From Oscillospiraceae bacterium (lineage in GTDB: Bacteria; Bacillota; Clostridia; Oscillospirales; Oscillospiraceae): 32,256 nucleotides of DNA. A model generated the notes under the pieces. The model had not been told where the DNA came from. It ran no database searches and saw only the letters and a list, made by a program, of their open reading frames with translations. The DNA lies in the NCBI GenBank assembly GCA_024697625.1, contig JAILFJ010000072.1, positions 1 through 32,256 of the forward strand. The letters run 5' to 3'. The number at the start of each line of letters is the position of its first letter. The first letter of the stretch is position 1. This document shows positions 21,923 to 29,217 of the stretch, one piece after another. A program made the position numbers and the translations under genes.

Positions 21923-24358
21923 TTACTCCAAGACCTCTTCCAGCACCCGGCCGCAGCTTTGGCGGAGCGTATCAAGAGAGAGGCGGCCGCCTCTGTATGC
22001 GTTCAACAGTGCCTTTACAACCTTCTTGCCGCCGGGCATGATGAGATCGACGCCTGCGTTGAGGCAGCCCGCTTCATCCGCCCGGTCTTCCCCGGTGGAG
22101 AGCCAATCGGTCATCACGATGCCGTCAAAGCCCCACTCGCCGCGCAGGATGTCTGTGCAGAGCTCCCGGCTGTTGGCGCAGTAGATGCCGTTGATCCTGT
22201 TGTAGGCAGACATGACCGCCCTGGGCGCACTCTCCCGAACAACGATCTCAAAACCCCGCAGATAGATCTCCCGCAGCGTGCGCTCGTCCAGATCGGAGGA
22301 GACATAGTAGCGGTTTTCCTCCTGGTTGTTGGCGGCAAAGTGCTTGATGGTCACGTAATTACCGGGTGTGGTCTGCACCCCGCGGGTCACGGCGGCGGCC
22401 AGCCTGCCGGAGAGCAGCGGATCCTCGCTGTAGTACTCATAGTTGCGCCCGCAGAGAGGATTGCGCACGATGTTCAGCGCCGGAGCCAGCCACCAGGTGA
22501 CGCCGTATTCCGTCATCTCTGCGCTGACAGCCCGGCCGATCTCCTCGGCCAGGGGCGCGTTCCAGCTCTGGGCCACAGCGGCCGCCACGGGGAAGCCGGT
22601 CACGAACTGGTACAGCAGCTGCTCCTTTTCGGGATTGCCCAACAGCAGCTTCGTCAGCCATCCGGGGAGGAACTCATAGAGGGAGATAGCAGCGTCCACT
22701 GCCTTGATCCTGCCCTTTCTGTCGATGGTGGAGCGGCGCTGGATGCGCAGCCCGGCCGGGCCGTCGCAGAGCTCCCGGTTGGAGATACCCCGGTCGAGAT
22801 AATCCGTGGTCATGTGGCCCACCGCGCCGGGAACGCGAAAGCCCCTGTTCTCGCCGAAGAGTCCCGTACCCGCACAGAACTTGACCATGTCTTCGGCGGT
22901 GAAGCTGTCGAGAAAAGCCTTTGTCTTCTCCGACAGGGCTTCTTTTTTCGGTTCATAACTGTATTCCACCGTTTGGAACAGAGAGGGGTCGATCGTCAGG
23001 ATGGGCAGACCTTCGGGCAGCGTCTCCGTGGGAAGCTTGTTCCCGTTGAGCTGCTGAAGCTGTTCTTTTGCAGCGCAGAGATTCCTGTGGCGGCTGAGCA
23101 CGACTCGCTCCGACAGTGTCAGCTTTGCTGCGGGAACGGTGTCGCGGGAGGAATCGCCCACGCGGAGGATATAGTTCCCGGCTGCCAGATAGGTCTCCGC
23201 GGCCTTTTCATCGTAGCTGGAGAGCGCCGCAAGCGGAAAACGCAGGGTCAGCTTTTCGCCCTCTCCCGGGGCGAGCAACCGTGTCTTGCCGAAGGCGGCG
23301 AGGCGCTGGTACTCCCTGTCCTGCCCGGCCTGGGGGCAGCTGACGTAAACCTGTACGATATCTTTTCCGCTGCAAGCCCCGGTATTCGTGACCGCAACGG
23401 AAAGCTGCACATTTATCCCAATACGCTCAACGGCCTTTGTTTCAAGTACAAAATCTGTATAGCTTTTGCCGTAACCGAAGGCATAGCGCGGTTCGACGCC
23501 GAAGCTGTCAAAGTACCGATAGCCTACATAGATGCCCTCGCGGTAGGGGGCGTGATCAGCGTCAGACGCATAGGGGCCAAACTCATCGCCAAAGGGGATA
23601 TCCTCATAGCGCTTCGGCCAGGTCACGGCCAGCTTGCCGGAGGGAACACGCTGCCCGGTCAGCACTGCGGCCAGGGCGCTGCCGCCCTCCATGCCCGGCT
23701 GATTCATATAGACCAGGGCATTGATGCCTCCGATCCCGTCCAGCGGAGAGAGGTCGATCACAGCCCCGGTGTTCAGCACCAGAATGAAACGCTCATAGCG
23801 CCCGGCGCAGAGGCGGATGTTCAGGATCTCCGTCTCAGTCAGGCGGAAGCTGCCCGCCTCATCCTTTCGGTCGTGTCCCTCGCCGGACTGGCGGGAGAGA
23901 ATGTAGACGCAGGTGTCGGTGCCGCTTGTCTCGACCTCCTGTTCGGTGATCGCGTCCCCGCTGGGATAGCGGTACTCCGCAGCCATAAGCTCGGCCAGAA
24001 GGTGGGCCGAGAGGCGGCGCAGCTTTTTGCGGTTCTCCCGAATAAAGGCCTCCTTGCCCTGCTTCCACGCAATGTCATAACGCTCGATCCAGTCCTTCGT
24101 GGTGACGGTAAAACCGGCGTTTTCCAGCCCTTCCAGGGCATTCACCGCATGACGGACGTTGACCTCCCCACTGCCGCTGCCGCCCTGGATGGTGTAGGCC
24201 GCCCCGGCGCCGAAGAGCGCCAGCTTACCCGGCTTTAAGGGCAGCGCGCCGTCGTTTTCCAGCAGGACGATGCCCTCGGCAGCCGCTTCAAAGGCCAGCG
24301 CTTTGTTCTTCAATTCCCGTTCGGTGACGGTATCGTAAAAGCTTGCTTTCGTCTGCAT
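21923..24358 (-). CDS. Glycoside hydrolase family 3 enzyme with swapped domain order
   Basis: A protein of 811 residues with no signal peptide, so cytoplasmic. The domains run in reverse of the usual GH3 order. The alpha/beta sandwich comes first (about 1-290, LLENDGALPLKPGKLALFG and NQPGMEGGSALAAVLTGQ), then an Fn3-like domain (about 305-420, VAVTNTGACSGKDIVQVYVS), then the TIM-barrel domain (about 480-800). The barrel has KHFAANNQE and the catalytic nucleophile D751 in GIVMTDW. Swapped GH3 beta-glucosidases are known from ruminal Clostridia. Substrate is probably a beta-linked gluco- or xylo-oligosaccharide; sequence cannot settle it. It is the last gene of the operon, three bases after the truncated ORF, with AAGGAAG as ribosome binding site. 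Confidence 0.9.
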   Translation of the reverse strand: MQTKASFYDTVTERELKNKALAFEAAAEGIVLLENDGALPLKPGKLALFGAGAAYTIQGGSGSGEVNVRHAVNALEGLENAGFTVTTKDWIERYDIAWKQGKEAFIRENRKKLRRLSAHLLAELMAAEYRYPSGDAITEQEVETSGTDTCVYILSRQSGEGHDRKDEAGSFRLTETEILNIRLCAGRYERFILVLNTGAVIDLSPLDGIGGINALVYMNQPGMEGGSALAAVLTGQRVPSGKLAVTWPKRYEDIPFGDEFGPYASDADHAPYREGIYVGYRYFDSFGVEPRYAFGYGKSYTDFVLETKAVERIGINVQLSVAVTNTGACSGKDIVQVYVSCPQAGQDREYQRLAAFGKTRLLAPGEGEKLTLRFPLAALSSYDEKAAETYLAAGNYILRVGDSSRDTVPAAKLTLSERVVLSRHRNLCAAKEQLQQLNGNKLPTETLPEGLPILTIDPSLFQTVEYSYEPKKEALSEKTKAFLDSFTAEDMVKFCAGTGLFGENRGFRVPGAVGHMTTDYLDRGISNRELCDGPAGLRIQRRSTIDRKGRIKAVDAAISLYEFLPGWLTKLLLGNPEKEQLLYQFVTGFPVAAAVAQSWNAPLAEEIGRAVSAEMTEYGVTWWLAPALNIVRNPLCGRNYEYYSEDPLLSGRLAAAVTRGVQTTPGNYVTIKHFAANNQEENRYYVSSDLDERTLREIYLRGFEIVVRESAPRAVMSAYNRINGIYCANSRELCTDILRGEWGFDGIVMTDWLSTGEDRADEAGCLNAGVDLIMPGGKKVVKALLNAYRGGRLSLDTLRQSCGRVLEEVLE

Positions 24359-24361
24359 GCT

Positions 24362-24562
24362 TCATGCTTCCTTTCCTGTGAGCTTTCCCAGATCAAAGGC
24401 ATCGGCCGGTATCTGCCGCCCCTGGCAGCGGATGCGCAGGTTATCCCCGGAGACTGGCGCAGAAAGGGTAAACACAACGGTCTTGTTCCGGCCGAAGGCT
24501 TTCCCCTTGAGGAAAGAGCGGGTCATGGCCTGGTGCCAGATCATGCCCCAATGCTGTTCCAT
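24362..24562 (-). CDS. Short ORF, probable remnant of an SGNH/GDSL esterase N-terminal domain
   Basis: A frame of 66 residues with GGAGG eight bases before its ATG, two bases after the deacetylase stop and three bases before the GH3 start. The sequence WHQAMTRSFLKGKAFGRNKTVVF then LRIRCQGRQIP resembles the first 50-60 residues of Lachnospiraceae GDSL esterases (a start, then LRLRFSN). The part that would carry the GDS motif is missing. Most likely it is a leftover of an internally deleted gene, still translated for coupling to GH3. A genuine small protein cannot be excluded. Confidence 0.55.
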   Translation of the reverse strand: MEQHWGMIWHQAMTRSFLKGKAFGRNKTVVFTLSAPVSGDNLRIRCQGRQIPADAFDLGKLTGKEA

Positions 24563-24564
24563 CT

Positions 24565-25323
24565 TCAGCCCTCCTCGTGCCTCCGGAAGGCTTCCCCGAT
24601 GGAACAGGCTATCACATCGTCGTGCTTCGCCACTGTCTCGCAGATGCGCTTGAACTTGTTCCAGTTGCTCTCTTTGGTGCCGAAGTCAAACTCGTAGCCG
24701 TGGGCGAACATCAGGAAAAAGGCGTCCTCCTGTTCCGCGTCCAGATGGAAGAAGGCGTCCAGGCGCTCAAAGATATTCTTCGAGAGGTGCCATCCTCCCA
24801 GGGGCGTGACCAGCGGATCGGCCGGGAAAGAAAAACCTTTGCTGCTTGTGGCCACCCTCGCATATCTTATACCCGTGGTCTTCAGTGCGTCCCGGCTCTG
24901 CTTTGCGCCGATCCCGTAGGGGTAGGCAAAGCCAACTACCGGCTGGCCGAACAGCTCGGACAGGGCCTTAACGTCCCCGCCGATCTCCGCGCGGCGCTCA
25001 TTCTCTGTGCACCTGACCAGATTCACATGGCGGCAGGTGTGGGAGGCAATCTCAAAGCCCTTGTAGACCTGTACCACTTCGTCCGCCGGAATCCGAAAAT
25101 GCGGCACATAGGGCAGCAGATGGCGCGCCTTCGCCTCGTATTTCGCGGCGGGCATCTCCGTCATGCCAAGATTGCCGATCCGCCCCTCCCAGGTTTTCTC
25201 CCCGAACAGACCGGAATTGAGATGGAAGGTGGCGCCGAGGCGGTATTCTTTCAGAATCTCGATGATCTTCCTGTCCTGCTCCAGCCCGTCGTCAAAGCTC
25301 CAGGCAAAGTATTTCTTTCCCAT
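24565..25323 (-). CDS. NodB-type polysaccharide deacetylase family protein
   Basis: A protein of 252 residues from ATG 25323. The catalytic and metal residues of the carbohydrate esterase 4 fold are present: SFDDG with D11-D12 and SHTCRH with H95 and H99; a later FAYPYG is the third motif. There is no signal peptide, so it acts in the cytoplasm on small substrates, not on peptidoglycan. ATG has AAGGAGG with seven bases spacing, while the in-frame GTG just upstream has only four, so ATG is preferred. It overlaps the alpha/beta hydrolase stop by one base. In the esterase/GH3 operon it probably removes N- or O-acetyl groups from imported sugars. Confidence 0.88.
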   Translation of the reverse strand: MGKKYFAWSFDDGLEQDRKIIEILKEYRLGATFHLNSGLFGEKTWEGRIGNLGMTEMPAAKYEAKARHLLPYVPHFRIPADEVVQVYKGFEIASHTCRHVNLVRCTENERRAEIGGDVKALSELFGQPVVGFAYPYGIGAKQSRDALKTTGIRYARVATSSKGFSFPADPLVTPLGGWHLSKNIFERLDAFFHLDAEQEDAFFLMFAHGYEFDFGTKESNWNKFKRICETVAKHDDVIACSIGEAFRRHEEG

Positions 25324-26213
25324 CACAAGACCTCCTTGAAAAACGCGTCCATTTTCGTAAAGACCTCCCGACTCTCCGGGTACATGGGGTACATGACCGA
25401 GAACACATGCACCAGCTTGCGCTCCCTGCCCTTGGGGAAGCTCAGCAGCGTGTGGGCAAAGCCCTTTTCTGTCAGCAGCCGGTCGAACTTCAACGTATCC
25501 TTGCCGATCAGATCCTCTGCGCTGGAGACCAGAAACAGGGGCGGCAGTATGGCATCGCCCAGGAGCCTGGCCGGGTCAAGCAGATATTTCTCATGGGGTC
25601 TGCCCCTGTCGCTCTTGTCCGTGACCACATTGTTGATGGCGCACATCAGGTCGCGGCGCTGGGTGTCCAGCATAATGGAGACGAAGCCCGCCGCCCGGAA
25701 GGGGATGCCCGCGCCCTCGATGCCGAATGTCTCCTGCAGTTTCTTGCTGCCGTTGATGCTGAGCGCAAACAGGCTCAGCAACGCGCCTGCAGAGTCGCCC
25801 GTAAGAACGCAGCGATCCAGGTTCAGATGATACTCCGCCGCGTGGGCTTTCAGATAGCGCAGCGCCGCCATGCAGTCGTCGATCTGATGCCAGAGCGTGG
25901 TCTCGGGGATGCGGCGGTAGCTGAGACTGACCACCCGGTAACCAAGCCGCGCCCACTCGTAGTTGAAGTTGACATTGACCTCCTTGTAGCTAGCAAAGAG
26001 CCCGCCGCCGTGAATGTTGATGAGCACCGACGCATCGGCCGAGAGATCGGGCAGCTCATAGATGTCGAAGAGATGGCCCTGCCCGCCGTCGTTCAGATAG
26101 GACAGATCCCGGACGATATGCAGGTCGCTCAGGTCCTGCACCTGTTTGGCAAGCCGCTTGGCATCACCGGTTTCAAAGATGTGCCGCCAGAGCAAAACGC
26201 CGAGTTTTGACAT
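25323..26213 (-). CDS. Alpha/beta hydrolase (hormone-sensitive-lipase-like esterase)
   Basis: A protein of 296 residues. The oxyanion-hole motif HGGG is at 68-71. The nucleophile is S141 in TGDSAG, the acid D234 in SSAEDL and the histidine H269 in LVHVFSV, an intact HSL-type triad. No signal peptide. I chose the ATG (MSKLGV) with GGAGG ten bases upstream; an upstream in-frame start would begin inside the SGNH gene's end. It hydrolyses carboxyl esters such as acetyl or acyl groups on sugars. It sits between the membrane SGNH hydrolase and the NodB deacetylase, and its stop overlaps the next start. Confidence 0.88.
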   Translation of the reverse strand: MSKLGVLLWRHIFETGDAKRLAKQVQDLSDLHIVRDLSYLNDGGQGHLFDIYELPDLSADASVLINIHGGGLFASYKEVNVNFNYEWARLGYRVVSLSYRRIPETTLWHQIDDCMAALRYLKAHAAEYHLNLDRCVLTGDSAGALLSLFALSINGSKKLQETFGIEGAGIPFRAAGFVSIMLDTQRRDLMCAINNVVTDKSDRGRPHEKYLLDPARLLGDAILPPLFLVSSAEDLIGKDTLKFDRLLTEKGFAHTLLSFPKGRERKLVHVFSVMYPMYPESREVFTKMDAFFKEVL

Positions 26214-26217
26214 GGTC

Positions 26218-27033
26218 TTACGCCTCCTTCTCACTCAGGATTTCAATCAGATCCGCTTCCATTTTGGGGAACCACCATTCATAGTAACCCGCTTTTGTGG
26301 GATGAATGGGATCGTACATATAAAAGGCATAGGTCTCTGCGTCGATGGCATTGAAGGCCTCGTCCGTGTAGAGGTCAATCACACCGATGCCCCACTTGTC
26401 CCGCAGCTCAAACAGACGCTCCACCATGGCATCATATTCCGCACTGTCATAGTACGAGCCAGTGTAGAACACCACCGGGCAGCACCAGGTATCCTGACTA
26501 TAGCGGATGATCCACTCCATGGCCCCGGTGACCGTCTGGGTGTCGAGGGAGGCAAGATCTGTACTGTCGCTGATTTCTCCGATCGGCAACTTCATGGTAG
26601 CGTCGTTCGTGGAGAGCTGCACGACGACGCAATCGATCGGTGTGTTCGTATCGATCTGCCTTAAACGCCTGACGTAACTGTCCCCGTTTCCGAAAGCGAT
26701 GGCTGCCAAGGCAGAGGCCTTGTCCACCAGCGTTGTGCCGCTTTTGGCCTCCTTGATAGCCATGACGCCATCCAGTGTCTGAAACAGCTCCACAAAGGAC
26801 TGCCTCTCCGCCGCGGCTCCCTCGGTCACGCTGCTGCCGAGAAAGAGGATGGTTTTCCCGGCAAGCGGGGAATTCACATGCTTTTCCAGGCTGCCGATGT
26901 CGTATTCCGTCTGATTGCCGGGCGCCTCCGCGCGCTTTTTCGCTTCGATCGCCACGTAGATCTTCAACGCCGCATAGAACAGAAGCAATACAACCAGCAG
27001 GATCAAAAAAATGCGAATGATGCGTTTTTTCAT
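26218..27033 (-). CDS. Membrane-anchored SGNH/GDSL hydrolase
   Basis: A protein of 271 residues with one N-terminal membrane segment (about 5-29, IIRIFLILLVVLLLFYAALK). The catalytic domain is then outside the cell. Block I is FLGSSVTEG with S68 as the nucleophile; the usual Asp of GDS is Ser67. Block III is STND with N143, and block V is DPIHPT with D241 and H244. SGNH enzymes are acetyl- or acyl-esterases on glycans. It is the promoter-proximal gene of the operon and is divergent from the AraC gene. GGGGGG precedes the ATG at a usable distance. Confidence 0.85.
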   Translation of the reverse strand: MKKRIIRIFLILLVVLLLFYAALKIYVAIEAKKRAEAPGNQTEYDIGSLEKHVNSPLAGKTILFLGSSVTEGAAAERQSFVELFQTLDGVMAIKEAKSGTTLVDKASALAAIAFGNGDSYVRRLRQIDTNTPIDCVVVQLSTNDATMKLPIGEISDSTDLASLDTQTVTGAMEWIIRYSQDTWCCPVVFYTGSYYDSAEYDAMVERLFELRDKWGIGVIDLYTDEAFNAIDAETYAFYMYDPIHPTKAGYYEWWFPKMEADLIEILSEKEA

Positions 27034-27077
27034 GGAGATCCCCCCCTTATATGATTCTTGATTTCAGTATAGAAAAA

Positions 27078-27107
27078 AGCAGAATGATTTGATATAATCA
27101 TTCTGCT
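27078..27107. promoter_or_regulatory. Perfect inverted repeat between the divergent esterase operon and AraC gene
   Basis: AGCAGAATGAT (27078-27088), an 8-base centre, then ATCATTCTGCT (27097-27107). On the minus strand the stem is followed by a T-run (27073-27078), so it could also act as a terminator or attenuator ahead of the esterase operon. On the plus strand the centre holds a TATAAT-like sequence. Either operator or attenuator would fit. Confidence 0.55.
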
Positions 27108-27152
27108 GATTGTATTGTAAAATTGCTCTTTTTTCAGGGAGATGACAATCCA

Positions 27153-27869
27153 ATGTCCGAAACCGTCCATCAAAAGCTGCTCGACTCCGAAGAGAGCTAT
27201 CTCAACACTACCTTCTGGGATGTCCATCCCCTGTTTCTGCTGGTGCAAAACGGGGAGACGGCCCAACTCAAGAATCAGTTGCATGTTCAGCTGGAAAAGT
27301 TCCCGGCCGGGCGTATCACCAGGGATGAGCGCAAGCAGCTGGAGTACCTGACGGTCAGCCTGGTCAACACCTTCATGATTGCGGCCATCCAGGGAGGCGT
27401 ATACCCGCCGGAGGCCAATGCCGTGGCGGATCAGGCTCTGCGCCGCTTAAGCCAGCACAAGAGCGTGACGGAGATTCCGACACTTGTCAGCGAGGCTGCG
27501 CTCCGGTTCAGCGAGATGGTGAAGCTCACAAGAGACCGGGACACAGGCAACGTCCATGTGGAGAAGGCCAGACATTATTTATCCGACCATCTGACCCAGG
27601 AGATCCGCACCGAAGATATTGCCAAAGCCGTGGGCCTCAGCCCTTATCATCTCAGCCGCCTGTTCAAGACACACACCGGGATGACCATGCGGGAATATCT
27701 GATCCGGGAACGTGTAGAAGCTGCCAAGCAACTCCTGGCCGCCACGGACCGGACGATCCCGCAGATCGCATCCCTGCTGCGCTTCTGTGACCAGAGTTAT
27801 TTCACCATGGTATTCCGTAAGCATACCGGCCAAACCCCGGGGGAATATCGAAATAAGAATATAAGATAG
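27153..27869 (+). CDS. AraC-family transcriptional regulator
   Basis: A protein of 238 residues from ATG 27153 with GGGAG upstream. The last about 100 residues are a two-motif AraC DNA-binding domain: EDIAKAVGLSPYHLSRLFKTH, then REYLIRERVEAAKQLL, and CDQSYFTMVFRKHTGQTPGEYR. The first about 135 residues form an unrecognised helical effector or dimerisation domain. AraC proteins of this kind usually activate neighbouring sugar genes. It is divergent from the SGNH-hydrolase/GH3 operon and separated from it by the inverted repeat at 27078-27107, its likely target. It converges on wecB. Confidence 0.9.
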   Translation: MSETVHQKLLDSEESYLNTTFWDVHPLFLLVQNGETAQLKNQLHVQLEKFPAGRITRDERKQLEYLTVSLVNTFMIAAIQGGVYPPEANAVADQALRRLSQHKSVTEIPTLVSEAALRFSEMVKLTRDRDTGNVHVEKARHYLSDHLTQEIRTEDIAKAVGLSPYHLSRLFKTHTGMTMREYLIRERVEAAKQLLAATDRTIPQIASLLRFCDQSYFTMVFRKHTGQTPGEYRNKNIR

Positions 27870-27936
27870 CTGTTCATTTCTCTTTGAACTCTGGGCGGCG
27901 TCCTTTTTTACAGCCCCGAGCCGTTTTGCAGTTCAG

Positions 27937-27957
27937 CGCGGCAGCGTGGCTGCTGCG
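27937..27957. terminator. Weak candidate hairpin between the convergent AraC and wecB genes
   Basis: CGCGGCAGC/GCTGCTGCG forms a 9-bp stem (one G-T pair) with a 3-base loop. No T-run follows on either strand, so its role as terminator is uncertain. Confidence 0.3.
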
Positions 27958-27983
27958 CCATAGATTCATTGCGATGATCATTA

Positions 27984-29108
27984 TTACACGACGAAGGGAG
28001 AATACGGCTTTCCCTCGAGAATATCCGCGATTCGTTCACAGGCATGTCCATCGCCGTAAGGGTTGCAGGCTTGGCTCATTTTTAAGTATTCGTGCTTGTT
28101 TTCAAGCAGAAGCGTGAAAGAGCGATAGATCGTTTCCTCATCCGTACCGGTCAGGCGGAGCGTTCCGGCTTCAATGCCTTCCGGACGTTCGGTCGTATCC
28201 CGCATTACCAACACAGGAACCCCAAAAGAGGGGCACTCCTCCTGTATACCGCCGGAATCCGTCAGACAGAGGAATGACCTGGCTTCAAAATTATGGCAAT
28301 CAAAAACGCTGATCGGTTCAATCAGATGAATTCGGTCGCAGCCAGAAAGCTCTTCTTCCGCAGTACGAAGCACAAGAGGATTCATATGAACCGGGTACAG
28401 AGCCTTACAATCCGAATGCTCTTCAAGCACACGCCGAATGGCCCGGAACATGTGCCGCATGGGAACGCCGAGGTTCTCCCTTCGATGGGCGGTAATGAAT
28501 ATCAGCCTGTCCCCTCCGACCCAATCCAGCTCCGGGTGGGTATAGTCCTTCCTGACCGTATGCTTCATCGCGTCTATCACGGTATTGCCGGTAATATAGA
28601 TGTTCTCAGGTCTTCTGCCCTCCCTGATGAGGTTGGAGGCGGATAACGGCGTTGGAGAAAAATGATACTGGCTGATAATTCCTGTAGCTTCCCGGTTGAA
28701 CTCTTCCGGGTAGGGAGAATCGATATTGTAGGTTCTCAGCTCTGCCTCCACATGGCCCACAGGAATCCGCAGATAGAAGCAGGAAAGAGCAGCGGCAAAT
28801 GACGTTGTCGTATCCCCATGTACCAGAACGACATCGGGGCGCTCGCTTTCCAGTACGCTCTTCAATCTGTCCAGAATACCTGCCGTAATATCAAACAGAG
28901 ACTGGCGCTCTTTCATGATGCTGAGATCGTAATCAGGAACTACACCGAAGACAGAAAGGGCCTGGTCAAGCATCTGCCGGTGCTGTCCGGTCACACAGAC
29001 CGTTACTTTAAGAGCGTCTCTTTTCCTGAGTTCCAATACCAGGGGGCACATTTTGATCGCTTCGGGACGCGTTCCAAAGACGCACAAAATTTTCTTTCTT
29101 CCCGACAT
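27984..29108 (-). CDS. wecB: UDP-N-acetylglucosamine 2-epimerase, non-hydrolysing
   Basis: A protein of 374 residues. It interconverts UDP-GlcNAc and UDP-ManNAc. The family blocks are clear: FGTRPEAIK at the start, VHGDTT with D99, the HVEA.LRT block, TAHRREN, and TDSGGIQEE followed by RDTTERPEG. One deviation is Glu123 where almost all homologues have Gly (HVEAELRT rather than HVEAGLRT); the codon is GAG, one base from GGG. It follows the NfrB-like synthase on the same strand after 109 bases, so it very likely supplies its sugar donor. The upstream gap holds a small CGTAC/GTACG hairpin. GGAG is 12 bases before the ATG. Confidence 0.92.
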   Translation of the reverse strand: MSGRKKILCVFGTRPEAIKMCPLVLELRKRDALKVTVCVTGQHRQMLDQALSVFGVVPDYDLSIMKERQSLFDITAGILDRLKSVLESERPDVVLVHGDTTTSFAAALSCFYLRIPVGHVEAELRTYNIDSPYPEEFNREATGIISQYHFSPTPLSASNLIREGRRPENIYITGNTVIDAMKHTVRKDYTHPELDWVGGDRLIFITAHRRENLGVPMRHMFRAIRRVLEEHSDCKALYPVHMNPLVLRTAEEELSGCDRIHLIEPISVFDCHNFEARSFLCLTDSGGIQEECPSFGVPVLVMRDTTERPEGIEAGTLRLTGTDEETIYRSFTLLLENKHEYLKMSQACNPYGDGHACERIADILEGKPYSPFVV

Positions 29109-29217
29109 AGCTGCGCTTCTCTCCTTCCTGCCTTCATTTCAATTCGGACAACGTACCTTCCGTACGCCTGTATTCGGGCAATGCCCGCCGCCGGAACCGC
29201 CTTTTCCGAGTCTTTGA

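Noticed and set aside
21959-24238. A 759-residue plus-strand open frame
   Set aside because: Antisense to the GH3 gene, whose domains and catalytic motifs are clear; a product of high GC.
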